Assembly (NCBI RefSeq): GCF_016862555.1
Contig: NZ_BONE01000046.1
Coordinates: 1 to 64,000, forward strand
DNA from: Asanoa siamensis
Lineage (GTDB): Bacteria > Actinomycetota > Actinomycetes > Mycobacteriales > Micromonosporaceae
DNA: 64,000 nt
Reading direction: 5' to 3'
The translations under genes and the position numbers were made by a program. Under the pieces are notes generated by a model, which ran no database searches, was not told the origin of the DNA, and saw only the letters and a program-made list of their open reading frames with translations. Positions 9,809 through 19,551 of this stretch are shown here, piece by piece; the first letter of the stretch is position 1, and each line of letters begins with the position of its first letter.

Positions 9809-12800
9809 GGCCGGGGTGCCTCCTTGGTGATCAGATCACGGTGGAGCGTGTCGACGGTCGGGGCCCGGAACAGCGCCGTGAGCGGCACCGTCCGGCCGGT
9901 GCACTGCGCGATGCGATCGGCGAGGGCCAGAGCTTGCGCGACGGTGCCTCCGTGCCGGAAGAAGTCGCTGTCGGGGGCGAGGTCTTTTTGCGCCTCGCTG
10001 CGGAGGAGCTCGAGCAGAAGCCGCGGCAGGTCCTCGGGCGTCCCAAGTTCCCCGGTCGGGGCCGAAGCACCTGTGGTCCAGCTCGTGCCATCTTCGTGCG
10101 CTGCGCCGGCCGCCGCCGAAGCGTGCCTGCCGGTGAGCGCGGCTACCGAGCTGTAGTCGGTCTTGCCGTTCGGGGTGGTAGGTAACGTGTCCAAGACGAG
10201 CAGCGGCGCCGGCACCGCCACCCGCGGGAGGTGGTTCGCGGCGTGCCGCCGAACTGCGGCGGTGAGCGTCGCGTGGTCGCTGGATCCGGAGGCGGTGATC
10301 GCGGCGGACAGCCGCGCGCGGCCTGACGGGTCGCTGCTGGCCACGACCGCTGCCGCGCTGACATCGGGATGGGAGCTCAGGACCGCCTCGACCTCGGCGA
10401 GCTCGACCCGGTGGCCGTTGACCTTGACCTGACGGTCCCGGCGGCCGAGGAACTCCAAGACGCCGTCGGCACGCTGCCGGACACGGTCGCCGGTGCGGTA
10501 GAAACGTTCAGCACCGTCGAAGCCGAACGGGCTCCGGCCGCCTGACGAGTCCTGGCAGTAGCCGTCCGCGACGCCGGCGCCGCCGATGATGAGTTCGCCC
10601 GGCACTCCGGGGAACACGGGGCGGCCGTGGTCACCGACGACCTGCACGGATGTGCGGCTGATCGGTGTGCCGATCGGCACCGGATCTGGCACCGGTGCGG
10701 TGAGCGCGTGTGTCGTGGACCAGATCGTCGTTTCCGTTGGCCCGTACATGTTGCGGACCCGCGCTCCTGCGGCGAGCAGCCGTTCGGCCAGATCCGTGGG
10801 GAAGGGCTCGCCGCCCACGAGCAGGAGTCGGTCACGCAGCCGCCCATCCGCAGCGGCCGCCACGTGCTGCCACAGCGTCGGAGTGCCCTGCGCCACGGTG
10901 ATGCCGCGACCGGCGATGACATCGAGCACCTCGTTCGCGTCCAGCAGCGTGCTGTCGGCAACGGAGGTCACCCGGGCGCCGACGGTCAGTGGGGCCCACA
11001 GTTCGAGGGCGGAGATGTCGAAGGTGACCGAGGTGGACCAGAGCACGTGATCCGAAGCGCTGATCGGCAGTCGCCCGGTCATGTCGGTGATCAGGTTCGA
11101 CAGTGAGTTGTGCGTGATCAGGACGCCTTTGGGCTCGCCGGTGGAACCGGAGGTGAACAGCACATAGGCCCGCCTGTTGACGACCGGCGCCTGGCCCGGG
11201 GCGCCGCCGGCGCCCTCGGCATCGATCACCGGCCAACCTGCCACGGCCGGTGCGCTGCCGCCGGTACGGAGGATGACCGTGGCGCCGGAACGGTCGAGTT
11301 GCGTGATCAGCCGGCCCGCCGGCATCCGTTCCCCGACCGGAAGGTATGCGGCACCAGCCAGCCAGACGCCGAGCAAACCCGCCGCCAGCATGGCGCCGCG
11401 GGGCCCGGTGACGGCAACCACGCCACCCGGTCGGACGCCTGCGTCGACCAAGCGGCGGCAGATCCCGGCCGCGGCGCTGGCCAGGCCTTCGTACGTAAGA
11501 GTGTCGACGGCGAGGGAGTCCGGAGTACGGCGAGTCTGGTCGAGCACGAGTTTCGCCACCGGTTCCGGTGGGACGTCCGTGATAGCTGTCCTACCTTCTC
11601 GGCCGCATCCCGGGGATCGCCGCGGGGCGACGTGGGACTGGTCGGATGCGGTGAGCAAGGGGATGACGGGGGAGGTACGCGGGCCGGCGTGGTGCAGCAG
11701 GTGCTCGTAGCGTGCCAGGAACGCCGCGATGTCGGCGGCCTCGTGCACCGCCGGATTGAAGGAGGCTTCGAGATCCATTCCAGCGGCGTGGATCGATACG
11801 AGCACGTGAAGGTCCTCGGTGGCGGCCGGCGCCGTGGTGGCCACAGACGTGACAGGTTGTCCCTGGAGGGTGACCGAGTCCAGTGGACCGCCGGGAGAGT
11901 GCACGTCCAGGATGTGCCGGAACAGCAGATTCGGCCACCTGACCGCGGCGCTGGGGCAACCGGGGCCGCACGAGACGGCGGCCGCCGCGGACTCGAGCGA
12001 GGATTCGGTGGCCGAGAGCAGGCTTGCGAACGTGGCCTGCGCGGTGACCTGCAATCGTACCGTCGCCCCCCGCCCGGTGCCGGTGCGGCACAGTTGGTCG
12101 GGTAAGCCGACGGCAATGTCGGAGCCGGCGCCGTGCTGGGCCAGCAGCATGGCGTACAGCGTCAGAAGGGCCGCCGGAGGTTTGACACCGTACCGATGGG
12201 CGATGGCATCCAGGGCTCTGCTGCCGGACGGACCGAGCCGACGCCGGAGCATTCGGCGTTCGAACCCGGACCGGCGGGACGGGGTGCGGGCAGTGCCCAT
12301 CGGCGGGTGATCCGGTACCGGGTCGACGACGCACAGGTGATCCGGCGGCGTATCCACGGCTGCAGCGGGACGCTGCGCGGCAAGCCGGCGCCCTGCAGCA
12401 AGGGCGTCGTACGTCGTGAGCAACTCAGCGAGAAGGCGGCCGGGGTCGAGCGGTCCGGACGCCAGCTGATGAGTAACCAGGACAACCACCGTTCGCGCAG
12501 GCGCGCGCAGCAGCGCGAGGCGCAGCAGCAGGTCGCCGGCCTCGAAGCGGCGGTTGCCCAGCTCGGCGACGAGGACGGGGACTGCGTCGGTCGATGGCAC
12601 CGACGTTCCCCCGGGGCTGTCATGCCCGCCGGTGCCAGTCCTGGCGGGATCGCTGCTGCCGAGGGTCATCTCGATGGCTGTGACGCGCGACGATTCCGGC
12701 AACTCGGTGACGTAGGTTCCGGCGGCCCGCGGTCCCGCGCCGAACGTCCGGCGCAAACGGGGATAGCGCGTCAGGAGCGTGTCCATTGCCTGGCCGGCAA

Positions 12801-12936
12801 CGTCCGCCCGCATTGTGACGGGTGTGGAAGCCGCCGCCATGCGGTTGCCGACACCACGACGGGAAGCGAGCTCGTGCAGCACCCAGTGCGCGAGATCGTC
12901 ATCGCTGGCGGCGGATGCCGGATCGCGCGGTCTCAC
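9805..12936 (-). CDS. NRPS: degenerate C, A (glycine-type code), carrier lacking Ser
   Basis: This protein has 1,043 residues. The condensation-like domain has THQLASG at 155-161, so the catalytic His remains but the first His is Thr and the Asp is Ser. The A domain is complete: FTSGSTGEPKG, FDISALEL, YGPTETT, YRTGD, VKVNGHRVE and NGKTDYS. My hand alignment to the phenylalanine A domain gives specificity residues D-I-L-Q-L-G-M-I-W. That closely matches the known glycine code D-I-L-Q-L-G-L-I-W. The carrier-like C-terminus reads FFRHGGTVAQ: Val999 replaces the phosphopantetheine Ser, so it cannot be primed normally. Glycine is probably delivered to a carrier on another protein. The GTG start overlaps the M20 gene. 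Confidence 0.9.
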   Translation of the reverse strand: MRPRDPASAASDDDLAHWVLHELASRRGVGNRMAAASTPVTMRADVAGQAMDTLLTRYPRLRRTFGAGPRAAGTYVTELPESSRVTAIEMTLGSSDPARTGTGGHDSPGGTSVPSTDAVPVLVAELGNRRFEAGDLLLRLALLRAPARTVVVLVTHQLASGPLDPGRLLAELLTTYDALAAGRRLAAQRPAAAVDTPPDHLCVVDPVPDHPPMGTARTPSRRSGFERRMLRRRLGPSGSRALDAIAHRYGVKPPAALLTLYAMLLAQHGAGSDIAVGLPDQLCRTGTGRGATVRLQVTAQATFASLLSATESSLESAAAAVSCGPGCPSAAVRWPNLLFRHILDVHSPGGPLDSVTLQGQPVTSVATTAPAATEDLHVLVSIHAAGMDLEASFNPAVHEAADIAAFLARYEHLLHHAGPRTSPVIPLLTASDQSHVAPRRSPGCGREGRTAITDVPPEPVAKLVLDQTRRTPDSLAVDTLTYEGLASAAAGICRRLVDAGVRPGGVVAVTGPRGAMLAAGLLGVWLAGAAYLPVGERMPAGRLITQLDRSGATVILRTGGSAPAVAGWPVIDAEGAGGAPGQAPVVNRRAYVLFTSGSTGEPKGVLITHNSLSNLITDMTGRLPISASDHVLWSTSVTFDISALELWAPLTVGARVTSVADSTLLDANEVLDVIAGRGITVAQGTPTLWQHVAAAADGRLRDRLLLVGGEPFPTDLAERLLAAGARVRNMYGPTETTIWSTTHALTAPVPDPVPIGTPISRTSVQVVGDHGRPVFPGVPGELIIGGAGVADGYCQDSSGGRSPFGFDGAERFYRTGDRVRQRADGVLEFLGRRDRQVKVNGHRVELAEVEAVLSSHPDVSAAAVVASSDPSGRARLSAAITASGSSDHATLTAAVRRHAANHLPRVAVPAPLLVLDTLPTTPNGKTDYSSVAALTGRHASAAAGAAHEDGTSWTTGASAPTGELGTPEDLPRLLLELLRSEAQKDLAPDSDFFRHGGTVAQALALADRIAQCTGRTVPLTALFRAPTVDTLHRDLITKEAPRP

Positions 12937-14192
12937 CGCGCCGCCAGCCGGTGGACGGCATGGAGCAGGACCTGCGCTCCAGTGACCAGGTCCTGATCAT
13001 GACTGTTCTCATCCGGGACGTGGCTGACACCACCGATGCTGGGGACGAAGATCATCGCGGCCGGGGTAACCGTGGCCATGATCTGGGCGTCGTGGCCGGC
13101 GCCGCTGTTCATGTCCCGTGCCCGAAGCCCCAGGTCGGCCGCGGCGGCTCTGATGGCTCTGCGCAGGGTCGGAGCCATGACCGCAGGGCGCGAGCCGACC
13201 GCCAGAGTGCAACGGTGGCTGATGCCGTACCGGCGGTCGAGGGCGTGCAGGTATGCGCGGACGGCCTCGTCTGCGGCGTCCAGCCGGCCGGGGTCGGTGG
13301 CGCGCAGGTCGACGGTGAGCCGGGCTCGGCCGGGCACGGTGTTGGCGGAGTTCGGTTCCACCTCGATCCGCCCCACGGTGGCGACCTGGCAGGTTCGGCC
13401 GTCGTCCGGCAGTTGGTGTACGAACATGGTCAGGTCCGCGGCGGCGACGAGAGGATCGCGGCGGCTTCGCATCGGGGTGGTGCCGGCGTGTGCGGCGACA
13501 CCGAGCAGGTCGACGGACAGCACGGTGCGCCCGACGATGGCGTCGACGACGCCGATCTGGGCGCCTTCGCCAGCCAGGACTGGGCCTTGCTCGATATGCA
13601 GTTCGAGGTAGCCTGCCAGCGCAGAGGCGGGCCAGGCCGCCGAGGCGAGGTTCGCCAGGTCGCCCCCGGCGCGTTGCAGGGCCGGCGATAGTGGGTTGCC
13701 GTGGTAGTCGGTCGGGGCTGCGGGCAGGTCGCCGATCATGCCGGCGAGCACCATGGATCCCCAGAAGGGCTGCGGGAACAGCGCTCCCTCCTCGTTGGCG
13801 AAGGCCGCGACCACGACATCGGTGTGCAGGTCAGTGTCGTGTTCGGTGAGGGTGAGCAGGACCTCGACCGCGGCCAGCACCCCGTACGCGCCGTCGAGCC
13901 ACCCGCCGTTGACGACGGTGTCGAGGTGAGATCCGAGGAGAAGTGCCGGCCGGGTGGGCGGCGCGGCGTTGTGGGAGATCAGCAGATTCCCGCCGGCGTC
14001 GATCCGTGCGTCGAGCCCTCGCGAGCGGGCGATCTCGGCGACGAAGTCGTTGGCGCGTGATGCGCCCGGGCTGAAGCCCGGGCGGGTGATGCCGCCGGCG
14101 GGATCTCTGCCGATCTCGGCGAGCCGGCGAAGGTGGTGGAGCAGCCGTCCCGCGTCGACGCTGAGAAGGTCTGTGCCTGTTGTCGAAGTCAT
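12933..14192 (-). CDS. M20 family Zn amidohydrolase (N-carbamoyl-amino acid hydrolase / allantoate amidohydrolase type)
   Basis: This 419-residue metallohydrolase has the paired-zinc ligands of the family: His and Asp in GSHLDTVVNGGWLDGAYG, Glu in ANEEGALF, a later His in LHIEQGP, and a C-terminal His in SHVPDENS. Relatives cleave N-carbamoyl amino acids or allantoate. The ATG at 14192 has an AAAGG ribosome site and was chosen over an extended frame reading into the NRPS. The gene lies between two NRPS genes, so it belongs to the cluster. It could make or trim a ureido or amide group on a precursor. It acts on a small molecule, not on the O-carbamoyl group added by the neighbouring carbamoyltransferase, as far as family knowledge goes. 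Confidence 0.88.
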   Translation of the reverse strand: MTSTTGTDLLSVDAGRLLHHLRRLAEIGRDPAGGITRPGFSPGASRANDFVAEIARSRGLDARIDAGGNLLISHNAAPPTRPALLLGSHLDTVVNGGWLDGAYGVLAAVEVLLTLTEHDTDLHTDVVVAAFANEEGALFPQPFWGSMVLAGMIGDLPAAPTDYHGNPLSPALQRAGGDLANLASAAWPASALAGYLELHIEQGPVLAGEGAQIGVVDAIVGRTVLSVDLLGVAAHAGTTPMRSRRDPLVAAADLTMFVHQLPDDGRTCQVATVGRIEVEPNSANTVPGRARLTVDLRATDPGRLDAADEAVRAYLHALDRRYGISHRCTLAVGSRPAVMAPTLRRAIRAAAADLGLRARDMNSGAGHDAQIMATVTPAAMIFVPSIGGVSHVPDENSHDQDLVTGAQVLLHAVHRLAAR

Positions 14193-14233
14193 CAGGTTGC
14201 CTTTCGCCGCTGGTCGCTGTCCCTGCGGGGCCG

Positions 14234-17200
14234 TCAGGGGCGTGGGCTCGGCTTGCGGGCGCTCTGCTCGAGCATTTCCGCCAGCTCGCCGACCGTGGCG
14301 GCGACGCAGGTCAGCCGGAACGCCGCGGGTGCCGTGACGGCTCCTTCGGCCGTGACGAGTGCCGCCAGACGGATCGCGTTGGCGGCGAACATGTCGTCGT
14401 CGGGGAGCCGTTCGTCCGGATCCGCAGGGGGGCGTCCGAACATGGTGGTCCATGCCTTTCGCAGCACTTGACCGGCCGGCCCGTCCAGGGCGGCCTGCCG
14501 GCGTCGCTGTGCTGACCCGGTGGCCTCCTGTTCGCGCAGCGCTTTCCGGTCGACCTTGCCGTTGGCGTTGAGCGGTACGGCGGAGATGCGGTGCAGCCGC
14601 GAGGGGACGAGGTAGTCCGGCAGATGCCGGTTGAGGTGGGCGCGAGCCTCGTCCGGGGCGAGTCCGGCGGCTGACACGTAATACCCCGCCAGAGCGAACG
14701 TTGCTCGCGTCGCCCCGACCACGGTGACCACGGCCGCGTCGATGGAGGGGTGGGCCACGAGGGCGGCCTCCACTTCGGCGGGCTCCACACGATAGCCGCG
14801 GATCTTCACTTGATCGTCGATGCGACCGAGGAACTCCAGCAGGCCGGTAGGAAGCCACCGGCCGATGTCGCCGGTGCGATACATCCGGGCGGCCGGCGCG
14901 GAGCTGAACGGGTCCGGCAGGAATTTCTCCTCGGTGAGATGTGGCTTGCCGGTGTAGCCGCGCACGACGCAGGCGCCTCCGATGTAGAGCTCGCCTGGGA
15001 CGCCCACGGAAACCGGGCGCAATGCGTCGTCGAGGACGTACATGGTGGTGTTGGGGATAGGCCTGCCTATCGGCAGGGACTCGCCGACCTCGTCTCCAGT
15101 GACCATGTGCACGCAGTTGCCGACGGACGCCTCGGTCGGCCCGTATTCGTTGATCATCGGTGTCGTTTCGTCGATCCGGCGCCAGCTGCGCATGATCCGC
15201 ACCGGGAAGGCGTCGGCTCCGACGGCGAGGAAGTGCGCCAGCGACCGTGCCTGTTCCGGTGTGAGCAGCTCACCGAGGACAGCCAGCTGACCGGGGGTGA
15301 GTTTGAGGAAACTGAACGGGGCGAGCTCGTTCAGCCGCCCCGCGACTTGACCGGTGTCGAGCGTCTCGTCGAGAACGCACACCCGCTGGCCCATGATCAG
15401 CGGCGCGTAGACGTTGGGCACCACCATGTCGAAGGCCACGGAGGAAAACAGCGCCGCCCCGCCGTCACCGTGAGAGGCGTACTCCTGCACGCACCAGCGC
15501 AGGTAGTTCGCCACGCCGGCGTGGGGAACCTCGACGCCCTTGGGCACGCCGGTCGACCCGGACGTGTAAATCACGTACATCAGGTCCTGCGGGATGCAGG
15601 TGCGGCCAAGACCGGTAACCGGCGCTTGGAGCGTGTCGCCGGCGTCCATCCGCCGCACCGTCCAGGCGCCGGCCGGCACCTGGACGTGGTAGACAGCGTC
15701 GGTGAGGACGGTCGAGACGCCCGCATCCTTCAGCATGTAGAGGATCCGATCCGCGGGCTGTCCCGGCTCCAGCGGAAGGTAGGCGGCGCCGGACTTCAGC
15801 ACGGCGAGGAAGGCGACGATCATGGAGACGTCTCGTCTGGCGTAGATCCCCACGACCGACCCCACGGCGATGCCGTCCGCTCGCAACGTGTGAGCGAGCT
15901 GGTTTGACCGCTCGTTCAGCTGTCGATAGGTCATCCGTTCGCGCGTGCCGACGACCGCGACCGCGTCGGGTGTCTGCCAGGCCTGTTGCTCGAACAACTC
16001 ATGAACGCAGTAAGGCGGCGGGTACGCGGTGTTCCGGCCGTTCCATTGATGCAGGACCAACTCCTCCTGGTCGCCGGTCAGCGATGAAACGTCTTGGTGG
16101 TTGGCGGAGGCGTCGATGGCGGCGAGCGCGGTGGCATGCAGCCGCAGCAGCTCGCGTGCCTGCCCAGCGGTTAGTTCTGGTCCTGCGGTGATTTGTAGCG
16201 TCACCCGGCCGGTGTCCGGGTGGTGCAGGACGTCCACCCGGCAGGTTCCGTCGAACGGTGCGCTGAACTCGATGTGCGCCGCGGTTGCGCAGCCCAGGTC
16301 TGAAGCCTCGGGGAGGACGGTGACGGCGAAGGTGGTGTCGAGGATCCGGTCGGACCGCAGCCGCTGGTGCAACCGCAGCAATGACTGGTCGGCGGAACGC
16401 GCGGCCCGGCGTCGGGCGGCGGTCACTTCCCGGGACAGGTCGGCCCAGGTCCCGGTTGTGGCCCTTACGCGTACTGGGACGGTGACGCAGCGCGCGCCGA
16501 CAGGAACGGCGTGCTTCGTGTCGGTGGGTGTGGTCTCGACTCCGATGGCGATGTCGGACCGCCCGGTGGCGAGGCCTACCGCCTTGGCGTGGGCGGTCAA
16601 CGCCGCATCGGCTAGGGAGATCCCGCAGCGGTCGGCGAAGCGGGCCAGCCTGGCGGTGACGTCGTCGGGCAGCGGCATCCGCACGACGGTCTCCGTTGCG
16701 TCCTGTGCGGAGCCGTGTGCCCAGAATGCGGGGGTGCTCGGGACGAAGTCGACGAAGGTTTCTGCCCAGCCTTCTGCCGGCGTTTCCGGGAGGTCCTCAG
16801 CCGGTAGGACGCCGGCGCGATGCTCTCCCTGCGGCCCTCGAGGATTCTCGACGCCGATTTCCGTTGGGTAGCGGGTGCCGTTAGCGAGTTCCGTGGGCCC
16901 ACCGGTGTATCGCGCGCGCAACTGCCGGTGCAGCGTGGCCACAGATGCGGTATCGAGCAGCGCCGGGTGGCTGACGGTGTGCACCTCGACGGTGCTGTCC
17001 CGTTCCACCAGGACGAACTTGATCAAAGGAGCTTCTTGCATGGCGAAGGGCTCACTGCGTACCTCGGAGAGAATATTGGCTGCGCTCGGGGCGCTGCCTG
17101 CGAAGACGATTGCCGGAACGGTGCCGGGCCGCTCGGCCCAGGCCGGCTGGCCGGCCGTGACGTCGACCGCGGACCGCAATGCGAGGTGTTGGTCGCTCAG

Positions 17201-17359
17201 CCAGTTCACGGCCGCTGCGAACATGTCGACGTCGAGCGGGCGTGGCCAGACGCTGACCGCGGTCAACCGAGGGTGGTGCTCGCTGGCGCGGTGGGTCAGG
17301 TGTAGCAGCGCGAGCTGCGATTCGCTGAGCGCTTCGACGCCTGCGGTGCTCGTGCTCAA
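14234..17359 (-). CDS. NRPS: degenerate C, A (Asn-like code), carrier lacking Ser
   Basis: This protein has 1,041 residues. The condensation-like N-terminus carries SHPALLD at 130-136 where HHxxxDG belongs: the catalytic His is kept but Asp is out of place. The A domain is complete (YTSGSTGVPKG, FDMVVPNV, YGPTEAS, YRTGDIG, VKIRGYRVE, NGKVDRK). The hand-read specificity residues are D-M-P-K-A-G-E-V-G, nearest to the asparagine code D-L-T-K-L-G-E-V-G. The carrier region reads DDDMFAANAIRLAALV, with Arg997 in place of the Ser and both Gly lost. The TTG start has AAGGAG six bases upstream. Its layout is the same as the glycine-type NRPS, with an active-looking A domain between two degraded domains. 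Confidence 0.9.
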   Translation of the reverse strand: MSTSTAGVEALSESQLALLHLTHRASEHHPRLTAVSVWPRPLDVDMFAAAVNWLSDQHLALRSAVDVTAGQPAWAERPGTVPAIVFAGSAPSAANILSEVRSEPFAMQEAPLIKFVLVERDSTVEVHTVSHPALLDTASVATLHRQLRARYTGGPTELANGTRYPTEIGVENPRGPQGEHRAGVLPAEDLPETPAEGWAETFVDFVPSTPAFWAHGSAQDATETVVRMPLPDDVTARLARFADRCGISLADAALTAHAKAVGLATGRSDIAIGVETTPTDTKHAVPVGARCVTVPVRVRATTGTWADLSREVTAARRRAARSADQSLLRLHQRLRSDRILDTTFAVTVLPEASDLGCATAAHIEFSAPFDGTCRVDVLHHPDTGRVTLQITAGPELTAGQARELLRLHATALAAIDASANHQDVSSLTGDQEELVLHQWNGRNTAYPPPYCVHELFEQQAWQTPDAVAVVGTRERMTYRQLNERSNQLAHTLRADGIAVGSVVGIYARRDVSMIVAFLAVLKSGAAYLPLEPGQPADRILYMLKDAGVSTVLTDAVYHVQVPAGAWTVRRMDAGDTLQAPVTGLGRTCIPQDLMYVIYTSGSTGVPKGVEVPHAGVANYLRWCVQEYASHGDGGAALFSSVAFDMVVPNVYAPLIMGQRVCVLDETLDTGQVAGRLNELAPFSFLKLTPGQLAVLGELLTPEQARSLAHFLAVGADAFPVRIMRSWRRIDETTPMINEYGPTEASVGNCVHMVTGDEVGESLPIGRPIPNTTMYVLDDALRPVSVGVPGELYIGGACVVRGYTGKPHLTEEKFLPDPFSSAPAARMYRTGDIGRWLPTGLLEFLGRIDDQVKIRGYRVEPAEVEAALVAHPSIDAAVVTVVGATRATFALAGYYVSAAGLAPDEARAHLNRHLPDYLVPSRLHRISAVPLNANGKVDRKALREQEATGSAQRRRQAALDGPAGQVLRKAWTTMFGRPPADPDERLPDDDMFAANAIRLAALVTAEGAVTAPAAFRLTCVAATVGELAEMLEQSARKPSPRP

Positions 17360-17397
17360 CGGGTTCTCCTTCTCGCCGCCGGGGGTTGTAGGTCATG

Positions 17398-18681
17398 TCA
17401 CGGGTGGGCGGTGGTGAGCCTGACTGGCAAGGTCTGGTAGCCCCAGGTGCGGTTGGACCGCATTCGTTGCGCGCTGCCGCTGATTTCCGGGACCGTTGCG
17501 CGTGTGGCCAGTTCTTCGAGCAGGATCTGAATCTCCCGCCGGGCGGTCCACGCGCCGAGGCAGAAGTGGCTTCCCATCCCGAAGCTCAGGTGCCGGTTCG
17601 GTTCCCGGCCCACGTCGAACGACTCGGCGTCTGGGAACGCGGCATGGTCACGGTTGGCGATCGGGGGCCACAGACTCACCTGCTGCCCCGCGCTGACCCT
17701 CTGACCAGCGATCTCGATGTCCGTGGTCGCGGTACGCGCGATGTTCAGGCTGGGCGCGGACCATCGGATGATTTCTTCCACGGCGGCGGGCATGAGCGAT
17801 GGGTCTTTGCGCAGGCGGGCCCACTGCCCGGGATGGTCGGCCAACGCGACAACGGCGCCGGCCAGCGCTTGGCGTGTCGTCTCGTGTCCACCGGCGAGGA
17901 GGAGGTGGGCGTTGACGAGGATCTCCGTGGGCGTGAGGCCGGTGTCGTTGCCCGACCGGGGCCGGGCCAGGGCACTGATGAGGTCTTCGCCCGGTTCTGC
18001 GCGACGATCGCGGAGGAGATCCGCGAAGTACGAGAAGAGCTGGGCGTTCGCTGTGACGGCCGGCGAAGCGATGCCGCCGCCTTCGGCAGTGGGATGGTCT
18101 TGCCTCTGGCCAGTCGTCGCTTCGAACGCCGTCTCGGTCCACCGTGCCACCGTCCTGCGGTCAGCGGCTGGGATCCCGAGGATGGCGCCGAGCACCGACC
18201 ATGTCAGTTCGGCGGCGATCTCGGTCATGAAGTCGAACTCGGTTCCGTCGGCGTGCTTGTCCACCGCCGTTCGAGCGGCAGCACGTAATGCGGGCAGGAG
18301 CTGTTGCATCGCGGTTTCGCTCAGATGCGGGCTGAGCGTGGCCTTGATGCGGCGATGATCGCCACGGTCAGCTTGGACGAGCATCGTGCCGGCAGCGGGC
18401 TGTTCCCTGCCTCCGGCCTGGCCGACCTGGATGCCCTGTCGGCTGGTGAAAGCGTTCTTGCTTCGAAAGACCGTCACCGCGTCGGCATAGCGCGTGAACA
18501 CCCAGAATCCGACACCGCCGGGACGGTGATTCCAGTAGACCGGATGTTCACGCTGCAGCTGGCGCAGCTGGTCGAGGCCGCCGTCGTGCGCCGTGTACAA
18601 GTCTGGATCGGCCAGGTCGATGCCGGTCAACGGGAAGCGCGCGGTGCCCACCTGTCCGGCCGAGAAGGTGTCGCCATTCAT
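17398..18681 (-). CDS. cytochrome P450
   Basis: This 427-residue soluble bacterial P450 has the I-helix oxygen-binding motif AGGHETT near residue 260, the K-helix ExxR as EEIIR, and the haem loop FGMGSHFCLGAW with Cys at about 374. It would hydroxylate, epoxidise or cross-link the peptide or one of its building blocks, with electrons from a ferredoxin encoded elsewhere. The ATG start is coupled (ATGA) to the glycosyltransferase gene. A 38-base gap separates it from the next NRPS gene. Confidence 0.95.
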   Translation of the reverse strand: MNGDTFSAGQVGTARFPLTGIDLADPDLYTAHDGGLDQLRQLQREHPVYWNHRPGGVGFWVFTRYADAVTVFRSKNAFTSRQGIQVGQAGGREQPAAGTMLVQADRGDHRRIKATLSPHLSETAMQQLLPALRAAARTAVDKHADGTEFDFMTEIAAELTWSVLGAILGIPAADRRTVARWTETAFEATTGQRQDHPTAEGGGIASPAVTANAQLFSYFADLLRDRRAEPGEDLISALARPRSGNDTGLTPTEILVNAHLLLAGGHETTRQALAGAVVALADHPGQWARLRKDPSLMPAAVEEIIRWSAPSLNIARTATTDIEIAGQRVSAGQQVSLWPPIANRDHAAFPDAESFDVGREPNRHLSFGMGSHFCLGAWTARREIQILLEELATRATVPEISGSAQRMRSNRTWGYQTLPVRLTTAHP

Positions 18682-19547
18682 CGCCGTGCCCCGGCGGAGG
18701 TGTCCTCGCCGGCAGTTAGCTGCGCGAGTGCAGCCATCTGCTGACGCAGTGCGGGAAGGAACCGCAGCGCCGTGGCGTCACGCACCTCGTTTCGGTTCCA
18801 TTGGGCGAACTCGTCGTGTTCGCGAGAAACGGATTCGTCCGCCCATCCTCTGTCGGCGCGGCCGCGGGCGACCTTGGCCTGCCACTCCCGTCGCGACTTG
18901 GTCATGTAGTGGTGGATCCGGACGATGTTCATACCGCGGGCGAGCTGTGCGGACCTGCGGCTGACGCCGTCGCCTGCAAGGCGGAAGCCCCGCTCTCCGA
19001 GCGGGTTGGCGTAGGCGGCTGTTTCCAGATGGTGCACATGCAGGTGGGGACGCACGACCCTTGCGGGCCTGACGACGCTCTTGACGGGGGTCACAGTGTC
19101 GTCGTCTGCGTGCTGGCGCCACTGGAAACGTTCGATGACGGGTTCCGGACGGTGGACGAGTTCCCCGCTCGACCCGAAGATCAGCCATGGAAGCCACATG
19201 CCGTCCAGGTCATCGACGGTGGCGAGAACATCGGTGAGGCGGGTGGCCTCGACAGGGACGGCGAACTCGTCGAGGTCGCAGAACAGCACCCAGTCGCTAG
19301 TGCCTCGCACACGCCCCAACGCGTCTTCGTATGCCGGAACTTGCGGTCCGTGTCGGAAGCGGCCGGTCCAGGGGACGCAGGTGATGACGCCGGCACGGTC
19401 GAGCGCGTGGAGCAGGCGGTGTCCGGCGACGTCGTGACCGTTGTCGTAGATGATGACGCGGTCAGCGCCGATCACCCTCTGGTAGGCCACCCACTCCAGT
19501 AGGTACGGCGTTTCGTTCCGGGCGATCGCGACAACGCTCAGCTTCAT
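18678..19547 (-). CDS. glycosyltransferase, family 2/92-like
   Basis: This protein of 289 residues begins MKLSVVAIARNE, typical of the GT-A fold. It has an aspartate motif FCDLDEF that would bind the metal and nucleotide sugar. The ATG at 19547 is 4 bases after the carbamoyltransferase stop; a longer upstream frame overlaps that gene and was rejected. In this setting it may attach a sugar to the peptide or to a hydroxyl made by the oxygenases. Proteins of this type also transfer sugars to cell-surface polymers, so the acceptor is unproven. Confidence 0.8.
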   Translation of the reverse strand: MKLSVVAIARNETPYLLEWVAYQRVIGADRVIIYDNGHDVAGHRLLHALDRAGVITCVPWTGRFRHGPQVPAYEDALGRVRGTSDWVLFCDLDEFAVPVEATRLTDVLATVDDLDGMWLPWLIFGSSGELVHRPEPVIERFQWRQHADDDTVTPVKSVVRPARVVRPHLHVHHLETAAYANPLGERGFRLAGDGVSRRSAQLARGMNIVRIHHYMTKSRREWQAKVARGRADRGWADESVSREHDEFAQWNRNEVRDATALRFLPALRQQMAALAQLTAGEDTSAGARR

Positions 19548-19551
19548 CGGG

